DNA of 14,761 bases from Desulfobacteraceae bacterium (GTDB lineage: Bacteria; Desulfobacterota; DSM-4660; Desulfatiglandales; Desulfatiglandaceae), in contig JAUUWD010000004.1 of NCBI GenBank assembly GCA_030589225.1, positions 1-14,761 of the forward strand. Direction: 5' to 3'. The first letter of the stretch is position 1; each line of letters starts with the position of its first letter. Below, in pieces: positions 7,120 through 14,604 of this stretch. The notes below the pieces were generated by a model. It ran no database searches. It was not told the origin of the DNA and saw nothing but the letters and a program-made list of their open reading frames with translations. A program made the position numbers and the translations under genes.

Positions 7120-8163
7120 CTACGACCTAAATCCAAAACCGTATAGCTTCTCTATTTTTTCAAGGCGAAAACCGGCAGGAAACGGATCTTTAGGGTCAAC
7201 CACAAATTGGTGAATCCCAGTGATATAGGCGCTGCCTCTAATGGTTGGAACTACAGCCGGATATTTCCCTATCATCGTTTCCTCTATGAGTTCGCCGTAG
7301 TACAGAGTTCCAATAATGCTTTCGTGAACGAATTCCTCATTCAGGCCAAGCTCCCCTCTCGAATATAGAGTAGCCATCTTCGCACTTGTCCCTGTACCGC
7401 ACGGAGACCGATCCATACCCCCCGGGGGTACCACCACCGCGTTCTTCATCGTAGCTTTTAGATGAGTAGCTGGAGCGGAAAATTCTACAAAGTTTACACA
7501 ATCTATCTCTGGTTCTTCAGGATGGTGGATGTCAACCTGTTGGTTAACCGCCCTCCAGATCTTTGTTCCGCACGATATGATTTTATTCACATGCTCTGTT
7601 GATATCTCCAGCCCCACACTTTCCGCCGGCAAAATGGCGTAAAAATTTCCTCCGTAAGCGATATCTAACTTCACCCGTCCAACATCCGGGACATCAATTT
7701 CTACATCCGCCTTGTACAGGAAGGATGGAACGTTCCGGAAGGTGACTGATTCCGCCTTTCCATCCTTCACGGCAACCTTGGCCCGCACGAGTCCTGCGGG
7801 CGTATCGATGATGATCTCGGTTTCAGGCTCAAGGGCTTCGACGATGCCCGTCTCTACCAATACAGTGCAGATAGCAATCGTTCCATGCCCGCACATCGTC
7901 ACATACCCACCCGTCTCTAAATATATCACCCCAAAGTCTGCCCCGTCCACGGTAGGCGGAACAACAAGGGAAGCATACATATTGCTATGTCCTCTAGGCT
8001 CGTAAACTAGCAACGTACGGAGATAATCCAGGTTATCTCGCACATACTTCGACTTCTCAAGCATGGTCTTGCCGGGGATAGGTGGTATCCCGCCGGTAAC
8101 CACCCGTTCCGGGTTTCCCTCCGTGTGTGCATCAATTGCCATTATCATTTTCTTGAAGTTCAT
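7120..8163 (-). CDS. Proline racemase-superfamily enzyme (PRS-1), probable 4-hydroxyproline 2-epimerase or proline racemase
   Basis: This 347-residue protein has catalytic C91 in MCGHGTI and C255 in DRSPCGTGTSAK, so it has the two-base (Cys/Cys) machinery of racemases and epimerases. It aligns with PRS-2 without gaps through both active-site motifs, the cysteines falling at the same residue numbers, which indicates a duplication followed by divergence. It ends with a short extra tail relative to PRS-2. A GGAG site precedes the ATG. It heads the PRS-1/DapA-1/PRS-2/DapA-2 series and lies downstream of the AOR, across an intergenic palindrome. Motifs cannot separate proline from 4-hydroxyproline as substrate here; context favours hydroxyproline. 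Confidence 0.85.
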   Translation of the reverse strand: MNFKKMIMAIDAHTEGNPERVVTGGIPPIPGKTMLEKSKYVRDNLDYLRTLLVYEPRGHSNMYASLVVPPTVDGADFGVIYLETGGYVTMCGHGTIAICTVLVETGIVEALEPETEIIIDTPAGLVRAKVAVKDGKAESVTFRNVPSFLYKADVEIDVPDVGRVKLDIAYGGNFYAILPAESVGLEISTEHVNKIISCGTKIWRAVNQQVDIHHPEEPEIDCVNFVEFSAPATHLKATMKNAVVVPPGGMDRSPCGTGTSAKMATLYSRGELGLNEEFVHESIIGTLYYGELIEETMIGKYPAVVPTIRGSAYITGIHQFVVDPKDPFPAGFRLEKIEKLYGFGFRS

Positions 8164-8212
8164 ACTATCTCCGTTGGTCAGAATTATCTTTTATTTTATT
8201 GCTTATATGCTA

Positions 8213-8408
8213 AGTCCTTCGATTCATAATTTAGATTACGAACTTATTTAGACTTCGGCTGAGCTCCCTTCGGTCTGCCCTCGGCCATGAGCCTTTCGGC
8301 AGTAAGCTCAAGGCCGAGCTGCTCGGGCCGAATGGAGCTCAAGGTCGAAGACAATCGCTCCGAGCTAGCTTGCCAAAATTGGTCATTGTATTTGCGAATC
8401 GAAGCACT
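8213..8408. repeat. Large nested palindromic element between AOR and PRS-1
   Basis: Three nested inverted repeats share one centre. The outer arms AGTCCTTCGATTC (8213-8225) and GAATCGAAGCACT (8396-8408) match at 12 of 13 positions. The middle arms, about 8252-8277 and 8324-8350, share CTTCG, TGAGCTCC and TTCGG as complements with some mismatches. The inner stem CTCGGCCATGAGC (8280-8292) pairs with GCTCAAGGCCGAG (8305-8317) at 12 of 13. It could fold into a cruciform or a long RNA hairpin. CTTCG/GAGCTC-rich palindromes of this kind are typical dispersed repeats in environmental genomes. It may separate AOR expression from the downstream genes by stabilising or terminating the message. No reading frame of interest is inside. 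Confidence 0.7.
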
Positions 8409-8449
8409 AATTATCGATAGGGCTGATGCATTAAAAAAGTGAAATATAT

Positions 8450-10303
8450 TTATTTTGTCAGACCTAACCGATCCATGGTTCCCTGACTTGGTTCACCGTT
8501 TTCATCCCACCCTCTCAGATTGTAGTAATCCTCCATTAACTCTTTAAAAGGCGGCACTTTACCGGCCCTGAATCCCTCTTTGGCAGGCTGTAACATTTTT
8601 TTCGGCAGTACATCTGTTGCAGCGTTATAGCCATCCCGGATATTGATGAGACGTTGAACGGTAAAAATTCGCTCCCCTGCATCCATCAAGTCTTCGATAG
8701 AATAATCCCACCCCGTGATGGCATTGAAAAGGTCCTTCACCCCGGAAAAAGGCATATCCCCACCGTCGACCATAAATGCACAGAGGACCAGTGAGTTGAG
8801 AAGGGCGAAATAGTTCTGGCATTTGGCCGCCAGCAGACTCTGGTTTTCTCTCTCAAAAAATTTGACCATCCCTTCTTTTATGCCGATCTCTGGAATAAAA
8901 AAACCGCCCATCTCCACATCCTCGCACCCGCCCCTGAAGTGGCAGGCCCCACGTGTACCAGTCGCATAGGTCGGCGCTAGGGAGATACATGACCTGGCAT
9001 CATGGGAGGGAAAATCCAGCCCTTTGCAATGGGCCACAATTTCAATGGCCTCCGGGTTGATCTTCTCCGCAGCAGGCAATGTCCCTTCCCAAAATATCGC
9101 CCCGAAGCCTTCCTTTTTTCCAATCTGCTCCAACAATGCAAAAAGAACCTTTGGATCTCCCCATTTGAGTTCTAATCCATCCGTGTCTTGGGCGGTGATC
9201 CATTCCTTTTCAAAGCATTCCATGGCAAAGCCAACCATAGCACCAGCAGAAATCGTATCAAGCCCCAGTCCGTTTGCCATGTCATTTCCTTGGGCTACTG
9301 CCTTTGGGTCGTCGATGAGCAGATTGGTACCCATCATCCCCAGGGTCTCGTATTCCGGGCCGATCCCTTCCTGGGCATATTCGGCAGGTTCTGTTATCTT
9401 AATCTTTCTATGACATCCGACCGGACAGAACTTGCAGGAATACGGTTTGGCGTTGAGAACCTTGGTGTAGTTCGGAGCGCCAAGCTTTTTAGCGCCTTCA
9501 GGCCACACATCCTGTTCCCAGTATTTGATCGGCATGTCCCCAAGGGCTTCAGCACTCTCGCACAGGGCTGTTGTGCCATGGACTCTGAATTCATTCTCCT
9601 TGGCCGTCGCCAAAATCTGTTTCTGGTATTGCCCGATCAGTTCCTTTGCCTTATCGGGGTCGCTCATTTCGGCGGTTTGAGTTCCCCGGACGGCAACGGC
9701 TTTCAACCCCTTGGAACCCATAACGGCGCCTAACCCGCATCGTCCGGCAAAGCTGTGTTTATCGACAACAATACATGCAATGGCGACCTGTTTCTCCCCT
9801 GCCGGTCCAATGGCGGCGATGCTTAATTCTTTATCCACCGTCTCTTTGTGAATTGCATCGATTGTCTCATATGTATCCATGCCGGTCAGGTTAGAAGCCT
9901 CCCTGATCTCAACTCGGTCATCAACAATATGAAGGTATACCGGTGTTTTAGAAGCCCCTTCAATCACCAGCATGTCATAGCCGGCATCCTTTAATGAGGG
10001 ACCCCAATCCGCTCCGGCAGCTGTGTCTCCAAATGTACCAGTTACCGGGGATATCCCAACTATACTGAATTTTGCCCCGCCTGCAATAGGCGGCCCCTGG
10101 AACGGGCCAGTTCCGAAAATAACAAGGTTTTTAGGATCGTAGGGGTCTATCTTTGCCGGGACTTCTCTGCGAAGAATTTCTGCCGCCAGGCCGGCGCCTC
10201 CGATGAACCGCTTAAGGTCTTCTTCCGCTATAGACTCGACGGATGTTTTTTTGTTTGTTAAATCTACCCTGAGTAATTTTTGCCAATAGCCATTCCTCAT
10301 CAT
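8450..10303 (-). CDS. Aldehyde:ferredoxin oxidoreductase (tungsten/molybdopterin enzyme)
   Basis: This is a 617-residue, full-length AOR-family enzyme. N-terminal-domain signatures include DWGPSLKDAGYD (99-110) and AGRCGLGAVMGSKGLKA (187-202). GPEYET sits at 315-320. The [4Fe-4S] ligands are C290-x2-C293-x3-C297 and the late C508 in NSLVLC. AORs oxidise aldehydes to carboxylates with ferredoxin as acceptor, using a bis-pterin tungsten (or molybdenum) cofactor in the cytoplasm, almost always in anaerobes. Beside hydroxyproline genes it is a candidate for oxidising 2-oxoglutarate semialdehyde, the DapA-step product. The frame extends 28 codons upstream to 10387, but that part translates a GC hairpin; the ATG at 10303 or 10300 follows AAAAGGAGG and starts the family's usual GYWQKLLRVDL. 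Substrate is inferred, family is certain. Confidence 0.92.
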   Translation of the reverse strand: MMRNGYWQKLLRVDLTNKKTSVESIAEEDLKRFIGGAGLAAEILRREVPAKIDPYDPKNLVIFGTGPFQGPPIAGGAKFSIVGISPVTGTFGDTAAGADWGPSLKDAGYDMLVIEGASKTPVYLHIVDDRVEIREASNLTGMDTYETIDAIHKETVDKELSIAAIGPAGEKQVAIACIVVDKHSFAGRCGLGAVMGSKGLKAVAVRGTQTAEMSDPDKAKELIGQYQKQILATAKENEFRVHGTTALCESAEALGDMPIKYWEQDVWPEGAKKLGAPNYTKVLNAKPYSCKFCPVGCHRKIKITEPAEYAQEGIGPEYETLGMMGTNLLIDDPKAVAQGNDMANGLGLDTISAGAMVGFAMECFEKEWITAQDTDGLELKWGDPKVLFALLEQIGKKEGFGAIFWEGTLPAAEKINPEAIEIVAHCKGLDFPSHDARSCISLAPTYATGTRGACHFRGGCEDVEMGGFFIPEIGIKEGMVKFFERENQSLLAAKCQNYFALLNSLVLCAFMVDGGDMPFSGVKDLFNAITGWDYSIEDLMDAGERIFTVQRLINIRDGYNAATDVLPKKMLQPAKEGFRAGKVPPFKELMEDYYNLRGWDENGEPSQGTMDRLGLTK

Positions 10304-10306
10304 AGA

Positions 10307-10311
10307 CCTCC
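10307..10311 (-). promoter_or_regulatory. Ribosome binding site that fixes the AOR start
   Basis: On the minus strand AAAAGGAGG is followed by TCT and two consecutive ATG codons (10303, 10300). The second has the better six-base spacing. This places the true AOR start about 28 codons inside the longest open frame. Confidence 0.8.
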
Positions 10312-10318
10312 TTTTACC

Positions 10319-10363
10319 GCCGCCCTTTAATGCCCCACCCAGGAGGGTGGGGATGGAGGCGGC
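10319..10363. repeat. GC-rich hairpin in the AOR leader
   Basis: CCCCACCC (10333-10340) and GGGTGGGG (10345-10352) form a perfect eight-base stem with an AGGA loop. GCCGCC (10319-10324) and GGCGGC (10358-10363) form an outer six-base stem. The structure ends about eight bases before the AOR ribosome binding site, so in the mRNA it could influence translation. It does not match the molybdenum/tungsten cofactor riboswitch pattern that I know. It may also be part of a transposon end together with the next hairpin. Confidence 0.6.
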
Positions 10364-10387
10364 TAATGAATTAATTCCTTTTTTCAA

Positions 10388-10410
10388 GACCCGCCCGGAA
10401 GGGCGGGGTC
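10388..10410. repeat. GC-rich hairpin, possible IS200/IS605-type end remnant
   Basis: GACCCGCCC and GGGCGGGGTC pair around a short GGAA/AA loop with one bulged base, followed on the plus strand by GTTGAC. GC-rich hairpins followed by GTTGAC-like sequence resemble right ends of IS200/IS605-group transposons, but no transposase gene or left end is visible. There is no T-run on either side in the right orientation for a terminator. Confidence 0.45.
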
Positions 10411-10647
10411 GTTGACTATCAAAGTTTTTGGCTCGTTTACGCTATAACTTACGAATATCACGTACTTAAGCTTATCTTTAACCAATTCCAAGTGCTCAAT
10501 CATGCTCTCAGCCGCTTTCTTACTCTTACGTTTAAATACGTGCCTATTTCTATTATTTGTCAAGAAAAAATTCAAAAAATTCATACTAATAAGAGAATTT
10601 GAGGGAAAAACCAACGGTTTTAATTGCACCCAGTATTAACTCTTAAG

Positions 10648-10676
10648 TTGCTTTCTGATAGTTGATTTGATATTCT
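10648..10676 (+). promoter_or_regulatory. Promoter candidate for the reductase-proS-dehydratase operon
   Basis: TTGCTT (10648-10653) is followed after 17 bases by TATTCT (10671-10676), each a partial match to the sigma-70 hexamers. It lies about 50 bases before the start codon of the reductase gene in AT-rich DNA. The evidence is weak and rests on consensus and location only. Confidence 0.3.
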
Positions 10677-10717
10677 TTAAATATATGAAGAAGCCTCAAT
10701 ATGGGCGTGAGACTATA

Positions 10718-10722
10718 GGAGG
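10718..10722 (+). promoter_or_regulatory. Ribosome binding site that fixes the reductase start
   Basis: ATAGGAGGTATC precedes the ATG at 10727, giving a strong site four bases before the start and ruling out the upstream in-frame start at 10667. Confidence 0.8.
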
Positions 10723-10726
10723 TATC

Positions 10727-11689
10727 ATGCAGATAAGAATTCTCACTGGTGATGATGTCAGAGCCGCTTTGCCCATGCACAAAGCAATTAATATCATGAA
10801 AAGCGCCTTTGGGCAGCTCTCGGCCGGTAAGGCAACTGTACCGCTTCGAACAAGAATATCCTCAGATAAAGGTGTCACGCTGCTGATGCCCGCCTACCTT
10901 CACAGCAGTCAGGATTTGGGCATTAAGATTGTCTCCATTTATGGAGATAACCCAAGCCTGGGTTTACCAACCACTAATGCCTCTGTAATCGTTCTTGACC
11001 CACAGACGGGGATACCCAGGGCGCTTATCGAAGGAGACACCCTGACCGCTATCCGCACCGGGGCAACCGGCGGTCTTGCCGCTGAACTATTGGCTCGCCG
11101 CAACGCAACGAAAATCGCTCTCTTTGGGGCCGGTGTACAGGGTCGGGCACAGTTGCAAGCGGTTATGGCTGTCCGTTCCATAACACAGGTCAACCTTATC
11201 GACCTTTCACGATCCGCTGCCCAAAAGCTGGCCGATGAGATTTCTACTTGGACGAACGCCCCTACAGTCAACCTGGCTTCAAACCCCAGACAGGCCATCC
11301 AGGACGCGGATATTATCATCACTGCCACTACCTCTTCAACACCCCTGTTTGATGGGAATGACCTCAAACTCGGCACACACATCACCGGTGTTGGATCATT
11401 CACACCCGAGATGCAGGAGGTTGATGAAGTTACTGTGTATCGGGCACGGGTCGTGGTCGATTCTCGAGAAGCCTGTCTGGCCGAGGCGGGTGACATCATT
11501 ATTCCCAAGGCAACAATCGACGCCGAATTGGGTGAGATTATCAATGGTCTCAAGCAGGGACGGCAATCTGACGATGAGATTACCTTTTTCAAAACCGTAG
11601 GCGTGGCAGTGGAGGATGCCGCCGCCGCTTCAGCTGTTCTAACTGAAGCAGAGAAAAATGGGCTTGGTACAATTATAGAGGTGAGTTGA
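10727..11689 (+). CDS. Ornithine cyclodeaminase/mu-crystallin-family reductase, probable 1-pyrroline-2-carboxylate reductase
   Basis: This 320-residue protein of the OCD/mu-crystallin family has K67 in LGIKIVS, R110 in LTAIRTGA, and the Rossmann motif GAGVQG (134-139). Members of this family include ornithine cyclodeaminase, alanine dehydrogenase and the NAD(P)H-dependent reductase that turns 1-pyrroline-2-carboxylate into L-proline in trans-3-hydroxy-L-proline breakdown. The last fits best, because a trans-3-hydroxyproline dehydratase is encoded in the same operon and an aconitase-X gene faces it. The frame is open 20 codons further upstream, but AGGAGG at 10717-10722 clearly serves the ATG at 10727, which begins the family-typical RILTGDDV. 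Only 13 bases separate it from proS, so they are co-transcribed. Ornithine cyclodeaminase, which would also yield proline, is the main alternative. Confidence 0.82.
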   Translation: MQIRILTGDDVRAALPMHKAINIMKSAFGQLSAGKATVPLRTRISSDKGVTLLMPAYLHSSQDLGIKIVSIYGDNPSLGLPTTNASVIVLDPQTGIPRALIEGDTLTAIRTGATGGLAAELLARRNATKIALFGAGVQGRAQLQAVMAVRSITQVNLIDLSRSAAQKLADEISTWTNAPTVNLASNPRQAIQDADIIITATTSSTPLFDGNDLKLGTHITGVGSFTPEMQEVDEVTVYRARVVVDSREACLAEAGDIIIPKATIDAELGEIINGLKQGRQSDDEITFFKTVGVAVEDAAAASAVLTEAEKNGLGTIIEVS

Positions 11690-11702
11690 GATTGGATGTA
11701 CT

Positions 11703-13418
11703 ATGAGACAATCGAAACATACAGGAAAAACCCTCAAGGAAGACCCGAAAGACGCTCAAACGGTAGCGCATAAGCTTATGCTCCGTGCTGGATACATCAA
11801 ACAGGTTTCAGCGGGAGTGTATACCTATATGCCCTTTCTCCTACGCACCTTAAATAAAATCTGTCAAATTATCCGGGAAGAAATGAATGCGAACGAGTGC
11901 GAGGAACTTTTGATGCCTGCTCTTCAGCCCAAGGAGTTCTGGGTGGAATCTGACAGATGGGAAGGGTATACCGACATTGATGGATTTATGTTTTCCTTCA
12001 AGGATCGGCGGGGAAGCATAGTCTGCCTGGGGCCGACCCATGAGGAAGTGATTACGGACATCGTTCGAAAAGAGGTAAGTTCTTATAAACACCTTCCCAA
12101 AAGACTGTACCAGATACAGACAAAATTTCGGGATGAAGTGCGCCCCCGCTTTGGATTGATGCGGCCAAGGGAATTTATAATGAACGATGCCTACAGTTTT
12201 GACCTTGATGAAGCTAGCTTAGACGCCTCCTATCAAGTTATGTATGATGCCTATCACAATATCTGTAAGCGTATTGGCCTTGCATATCGCTGTGTAGAGG
12301 CTGATGCTAGGGTAATTGGTGGATGTGATTGTCATGATTTCATGGTTCTCGCTGATACCGGAGAGGATACTATTGTATGCTGTGATACCTGTGAATATGC
12401 TGCCAGCCAGGAAGTAGGCGAATCTCGGCTGGAAGTATATCCACAGGACAAAGAAGAGAAACCCATGGAGGCAGTATATGGGAAGGGGCTCATCGGGGTG
12501 GAACCTCTGGCTAGGTTCTTAAACATACCGGTATGGAAAACTACCAAGACCCTGCTATTCCAGGCGAATGATAAAGTAGTCGCCGTCATGGTCCGTGGAG
12601 ATTGCGATGTGAATGAAATCAAAGTAAAGGAATTTCTCAAGTGCAATGAACTGATACTCGCCTCTCCAGAAGTCATCAAAGAGCTCACAGGAGCTGAGGT
12701 GGGGTATGCTGGCCCTGTTGGTCTTCCTCCAGAGGTCACTGTAATTGCCGATCACTATACCCATAATCGCGTCAACTTCGAGTGTGGAGCCAATCAAACT
12801 GACTACCACAATATCAATGTAAATTTTGGACGTGACCTTCCTTTTCCTACCTTTGGCGATTTTAAGCTGGCCAAACAGGGTAATCTGTGTCCCCGTTGTG
12901 ATAAGGGAAAACTAAGAGAAGCTTACGGTATTGAGGTTGGGTATATCACTAAGCTGGGAACGAAATATTCGGAAAAAATGAACTGTTCCTACCTGGATAA
13001 AGAGGGGAAATCTCATCCCATTGTTATGGGATGCTATTGTTTAGGTGTCAGCAGAATAGCCGCTGCTGTCATTGAGCAAAACCACGACGATTCCGGCATC
13101 ATCTGGCCTATCCATATCGCTCCTTTTCAGGTTCACTTAATTGCTCTCAATGTTGAGAGGGAAGAAGTAAAAAATGAGGCTGAAAAACTTTACCAACAGT
13201 TGTTGGAAGAAAGGATTGATGTCTTATTTGATGACCGGGACTTGCGGGCCGGGGAAAAATTTAGTGATGCGGATCTCCTCGGTATGCCCATACGCTTGAC
13301 TATCAGCAGGCGGACTTGTAAGGAGCAAAAACTCGAACTCAAGTTCCGTAACAAAAGCAAAAGCGAATTCTTAACATATGACGAAGCCTTGAAGACAATT
13401 AAAGATTTTTGTGCGTAA
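11703..13418 (+). CDS. proS: Prolyl-tRNA synthetase, bacterial type with INS editing domain
   Basis: This 571-residue enzyme has the full bacterial-type layout. Class II motif 1 centres on P72, the TxE loop is T112-H-E114, motif 2 starts at FRDE (142-145), and motif 3 is GVSR (448-451). An INS (YbaK-like) editing domain lies between motifs 2 and 3, from about 225 to 400. K282 in TTKTLL matches the conserved editing-site lysine, GPVGLP (337-342) is intact, and H369 lies in the GANQTDYHN segment. A C-terminal anticodon-binding domain carries DDRDLRAGEKF. It charges tRNA-Pro and should edit Ala-tRNA-Pro. It starts 13 bases after the reductase and is followed 51 bases later by the 3-hydroxyproline dehydratase. 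Such placement of proS in a hydroxyproline operon is unusual. It could be the only copy or a second, specialised one; the window cannot tell. Confidence 0.95.
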   Translation: MRQSKHTGKTLKEDPKDAQTVAHKLMLRAGYIKQVSAGVYTYMPFLLRTLNKICQIIREEMNANECEELLMPALQPKEFWVESDRWEGYTDIDGFMFSFKDRRGSIVCLGPTHEEVITDIVRKEVSSYKHLPKRLYQIQTKFRDEVRPRFGLMRPREFIMNDAYSFDLDEASLDASYQVMYDAYHNICKRIGLAYRCVEADARVIGGCDCHDFMVLADTGEDTIVCCDTCEYAASQEVGESRLEVYPQDKEEKPMEAVYGKGLIGVEPLARFLNIPVWKTTKTLLFQANDKVVAVMVRGDCDVNEIKVKEFLKCNELILASPEVIKELTGAEVGYAGPVGLPPEVTVIADHYTHNRVNFECGANQTDYHNINVNFGRDLPFPTFGDFKLAKQGNLCPRCDKGKLREAYGIEVGYITKLGTKYSEKMNCSYLDKEGKSHPIVMGCYCLGVSRIAAAVIEQNHDDSGIIWPIHIAPFQVHLIALNVEREEVKNEAEKLYQQLLEERIDVLFDDRDLRAGEKFSDADLLGMPIRLTISRRTCKEQKLELKFRNKSKSEFLTYDEALKTIKDFCA

Positions 13419-13469
13419 TACAAAGGGCTGGAAAGGGATTAAATCTTTTCTCTTGAAGAGGCCTGGCAA

Positions 13470-14495
13470 ATGAAAGACTGGACACCGCCAGAGCATTGGC
13501 TCAAAATCACCACCATCGATGCCCATACCGAAGGTGAGCCTTTCCGTGTCATCACCGGTGGATTTCCCGAATTGCCGGGTGAAAACATCTTGGTTCGTCG
13601 TCGTTATGCGAAGAAGAACCTGGATCACTTGCGGACGGCCCTCATGTGGGAACCACGCGGACACGCCGATATGTATGGCTGTATCATTACACCGCCGGTT
13701 ACACCGGAAGCGGACATAGGTGTTCTATTCATGCACAACGAGGGTTTCAGCACCATGTGCGGCCACGGCATTATCGGTATCACCACCGTGGCCCTTGAGA
13801 CCGGCCTGCTGCCCATGACCTCCCCCGAAACCACCATAAAAATTGATACACCAGCCGGGTTGGTAACAGCCCATGCACGTGTGGATGAAGGGCATGTACA
13901 GAGCGTCTATTTTCACAATGTCCCATCTTTTGTGCTGGTCCTGGATGAAACGGTCGACGTACCGGGCCTGGGCAAAGTGCGCTACGATATCGCTTTTGGC
14001 GGGGCGTTTTATGCTTTTGTGCAAGCCGAAGAGGTCGGTGTGACCTGTACCCCGGCAGACTTTCGGTCGCTCATCGAGAAGGGTATGGCCATTAAGCGGT
14101 CCATAATGGCCAGTAGGCCCATCCCCCACCCCTTTGAAGAGGACCTCAGTTTCCTTTACGGCACGATTTTCATCGGCCCACCGCTAGCTGAAGGGGCGCA
14201 TAGCCGTAACGTATGCATCTTTGCTGAGGGAGAGGTGGATCGCTGCCCGACCGGTACGGGCGTCAGCGCTCGCCTGGCTATCCATCACGAACGGGGCGAA
14301 ATTGACCTCAACCAGCCTATTGTTATTGAGAGCATTATTGGCAGCCACTTTACCGGGCGTGTCGTCCAAACCACTTCCTTCGGCCCCCACCCCGCCATTA
14401 TCCCGGAAGTAGAAGGCACGGCCCACATCACTGGCCGCCACGAATTTTTGATTGACCCAACTGACCCGCTACAAGATGGATTTGTTCTTCGCTGA
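13470..14495 (+). CDS. trans-3-hydroxy-L-proline dehydratase (proline racemase superfamily, Cys/Thr type)
   Basis: This 341-residue member of the proline racemase family keeps the first catalytic residue, C97 in MCGHG. The second catalytic Cys is replaced by T261 in DRCPTGTG. The Cys-to-Thr change is the known hallmark of trans-3-hydroxy-L-proline dehydratases (human L3HYPDH and bacterial homologs), which lose water from trans-3-hydroxy-L-proline to give 1-pyrroline-2-carboxylate. This fits the reductase encoded first in the same operon. It has an N-terminal extension of about six residues relative to the two Cys/Cys paralogs across the window. It follows proS by 51 bases with only a weak AGAGG-like site before its ATG. 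Confidence in the reaction is good because motif and operon agree. Confidence 0.88.
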   Translation: MKDWTPPEHWLKITTIDAHTEGEPFRVITGGFPELPGENILVRRRYAKKNLDHLRTALMWEPRGHADMYGCIITPPVTPEADIGVLFMHNEGFSTMCGHGIIGITTVALETGLLPMTSPETTIKIDTPAGLVTAHARVDEGHVQSVYFHNVPSFVLVLDETVDVPGLGKVRYDIAFGGAFYAFVQAEEVGVTCTPADFRSLIEKGMAIKRSIMASRPIPHPFEEDLSFLYGTIFIGPPLAEGAHSRNVCIFAEGEVDRCPTGTGVSARLAIHHERGEIDLNQPIVIESIIGSHFTGRVVQTTSFGPHPAIIPEVEGTAHITGRHEFLIDPTDPLQDGFVLR

Positions 14496-14604
14496 CCACC
14501 TAGGGATTACCACACAGTGCAAATTTATCTTTTTGGAAATCTCCGAAAAATGTTTGACAAAGGGGAAGATGCTTGATGGGGGTAGGAAGCAGCGCGGCAA
14601 AATT

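Larger units (their letters stand above)
10304..10726. other. Divergent intergenic region between AOR and the 3-hydroxyproline operon
   Basis: This stretch of about 420 bases separates the leftward and rightward gene blocks, so promoters for both should lie here. It holds the two GC-rich hairpins next to AOR and an AT-rich part (roughly 10420-10700). An open frame of 81 codons on the minus strand (10629-10384) has no ribosome binding site, runs into the hairpin and resembles nothing I know; I do not call it a gene. Confidence 0.6.

Noticed and set aside
10304..10410. Molybdenum/tungsten cofactor riboswitch before AOR
   Set aside because: The leader has two simple hairpins but not the conserved multi-stem motif with its conserved unpaired bases, as far as I can judge by eye.
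10384..10629. 81-codon open frame on the minus strand upstream of AOR
   Set aside because: It has no ribosome binding site, is AT-rich, ends by translating the GC hairpin and overlaps the false AOR extension by four bases. The Lys-rich sequence matches no family I know.
14529..14550. Stem TTTTTGGA / TCC(G)AAAAA between the convergent genes as a terminator
   Set aside because: The T-run precedes and the A-run follows the stem on the plus strand, and only three G/C-containing pairs support it; this does not fit an intrinsic terminator.
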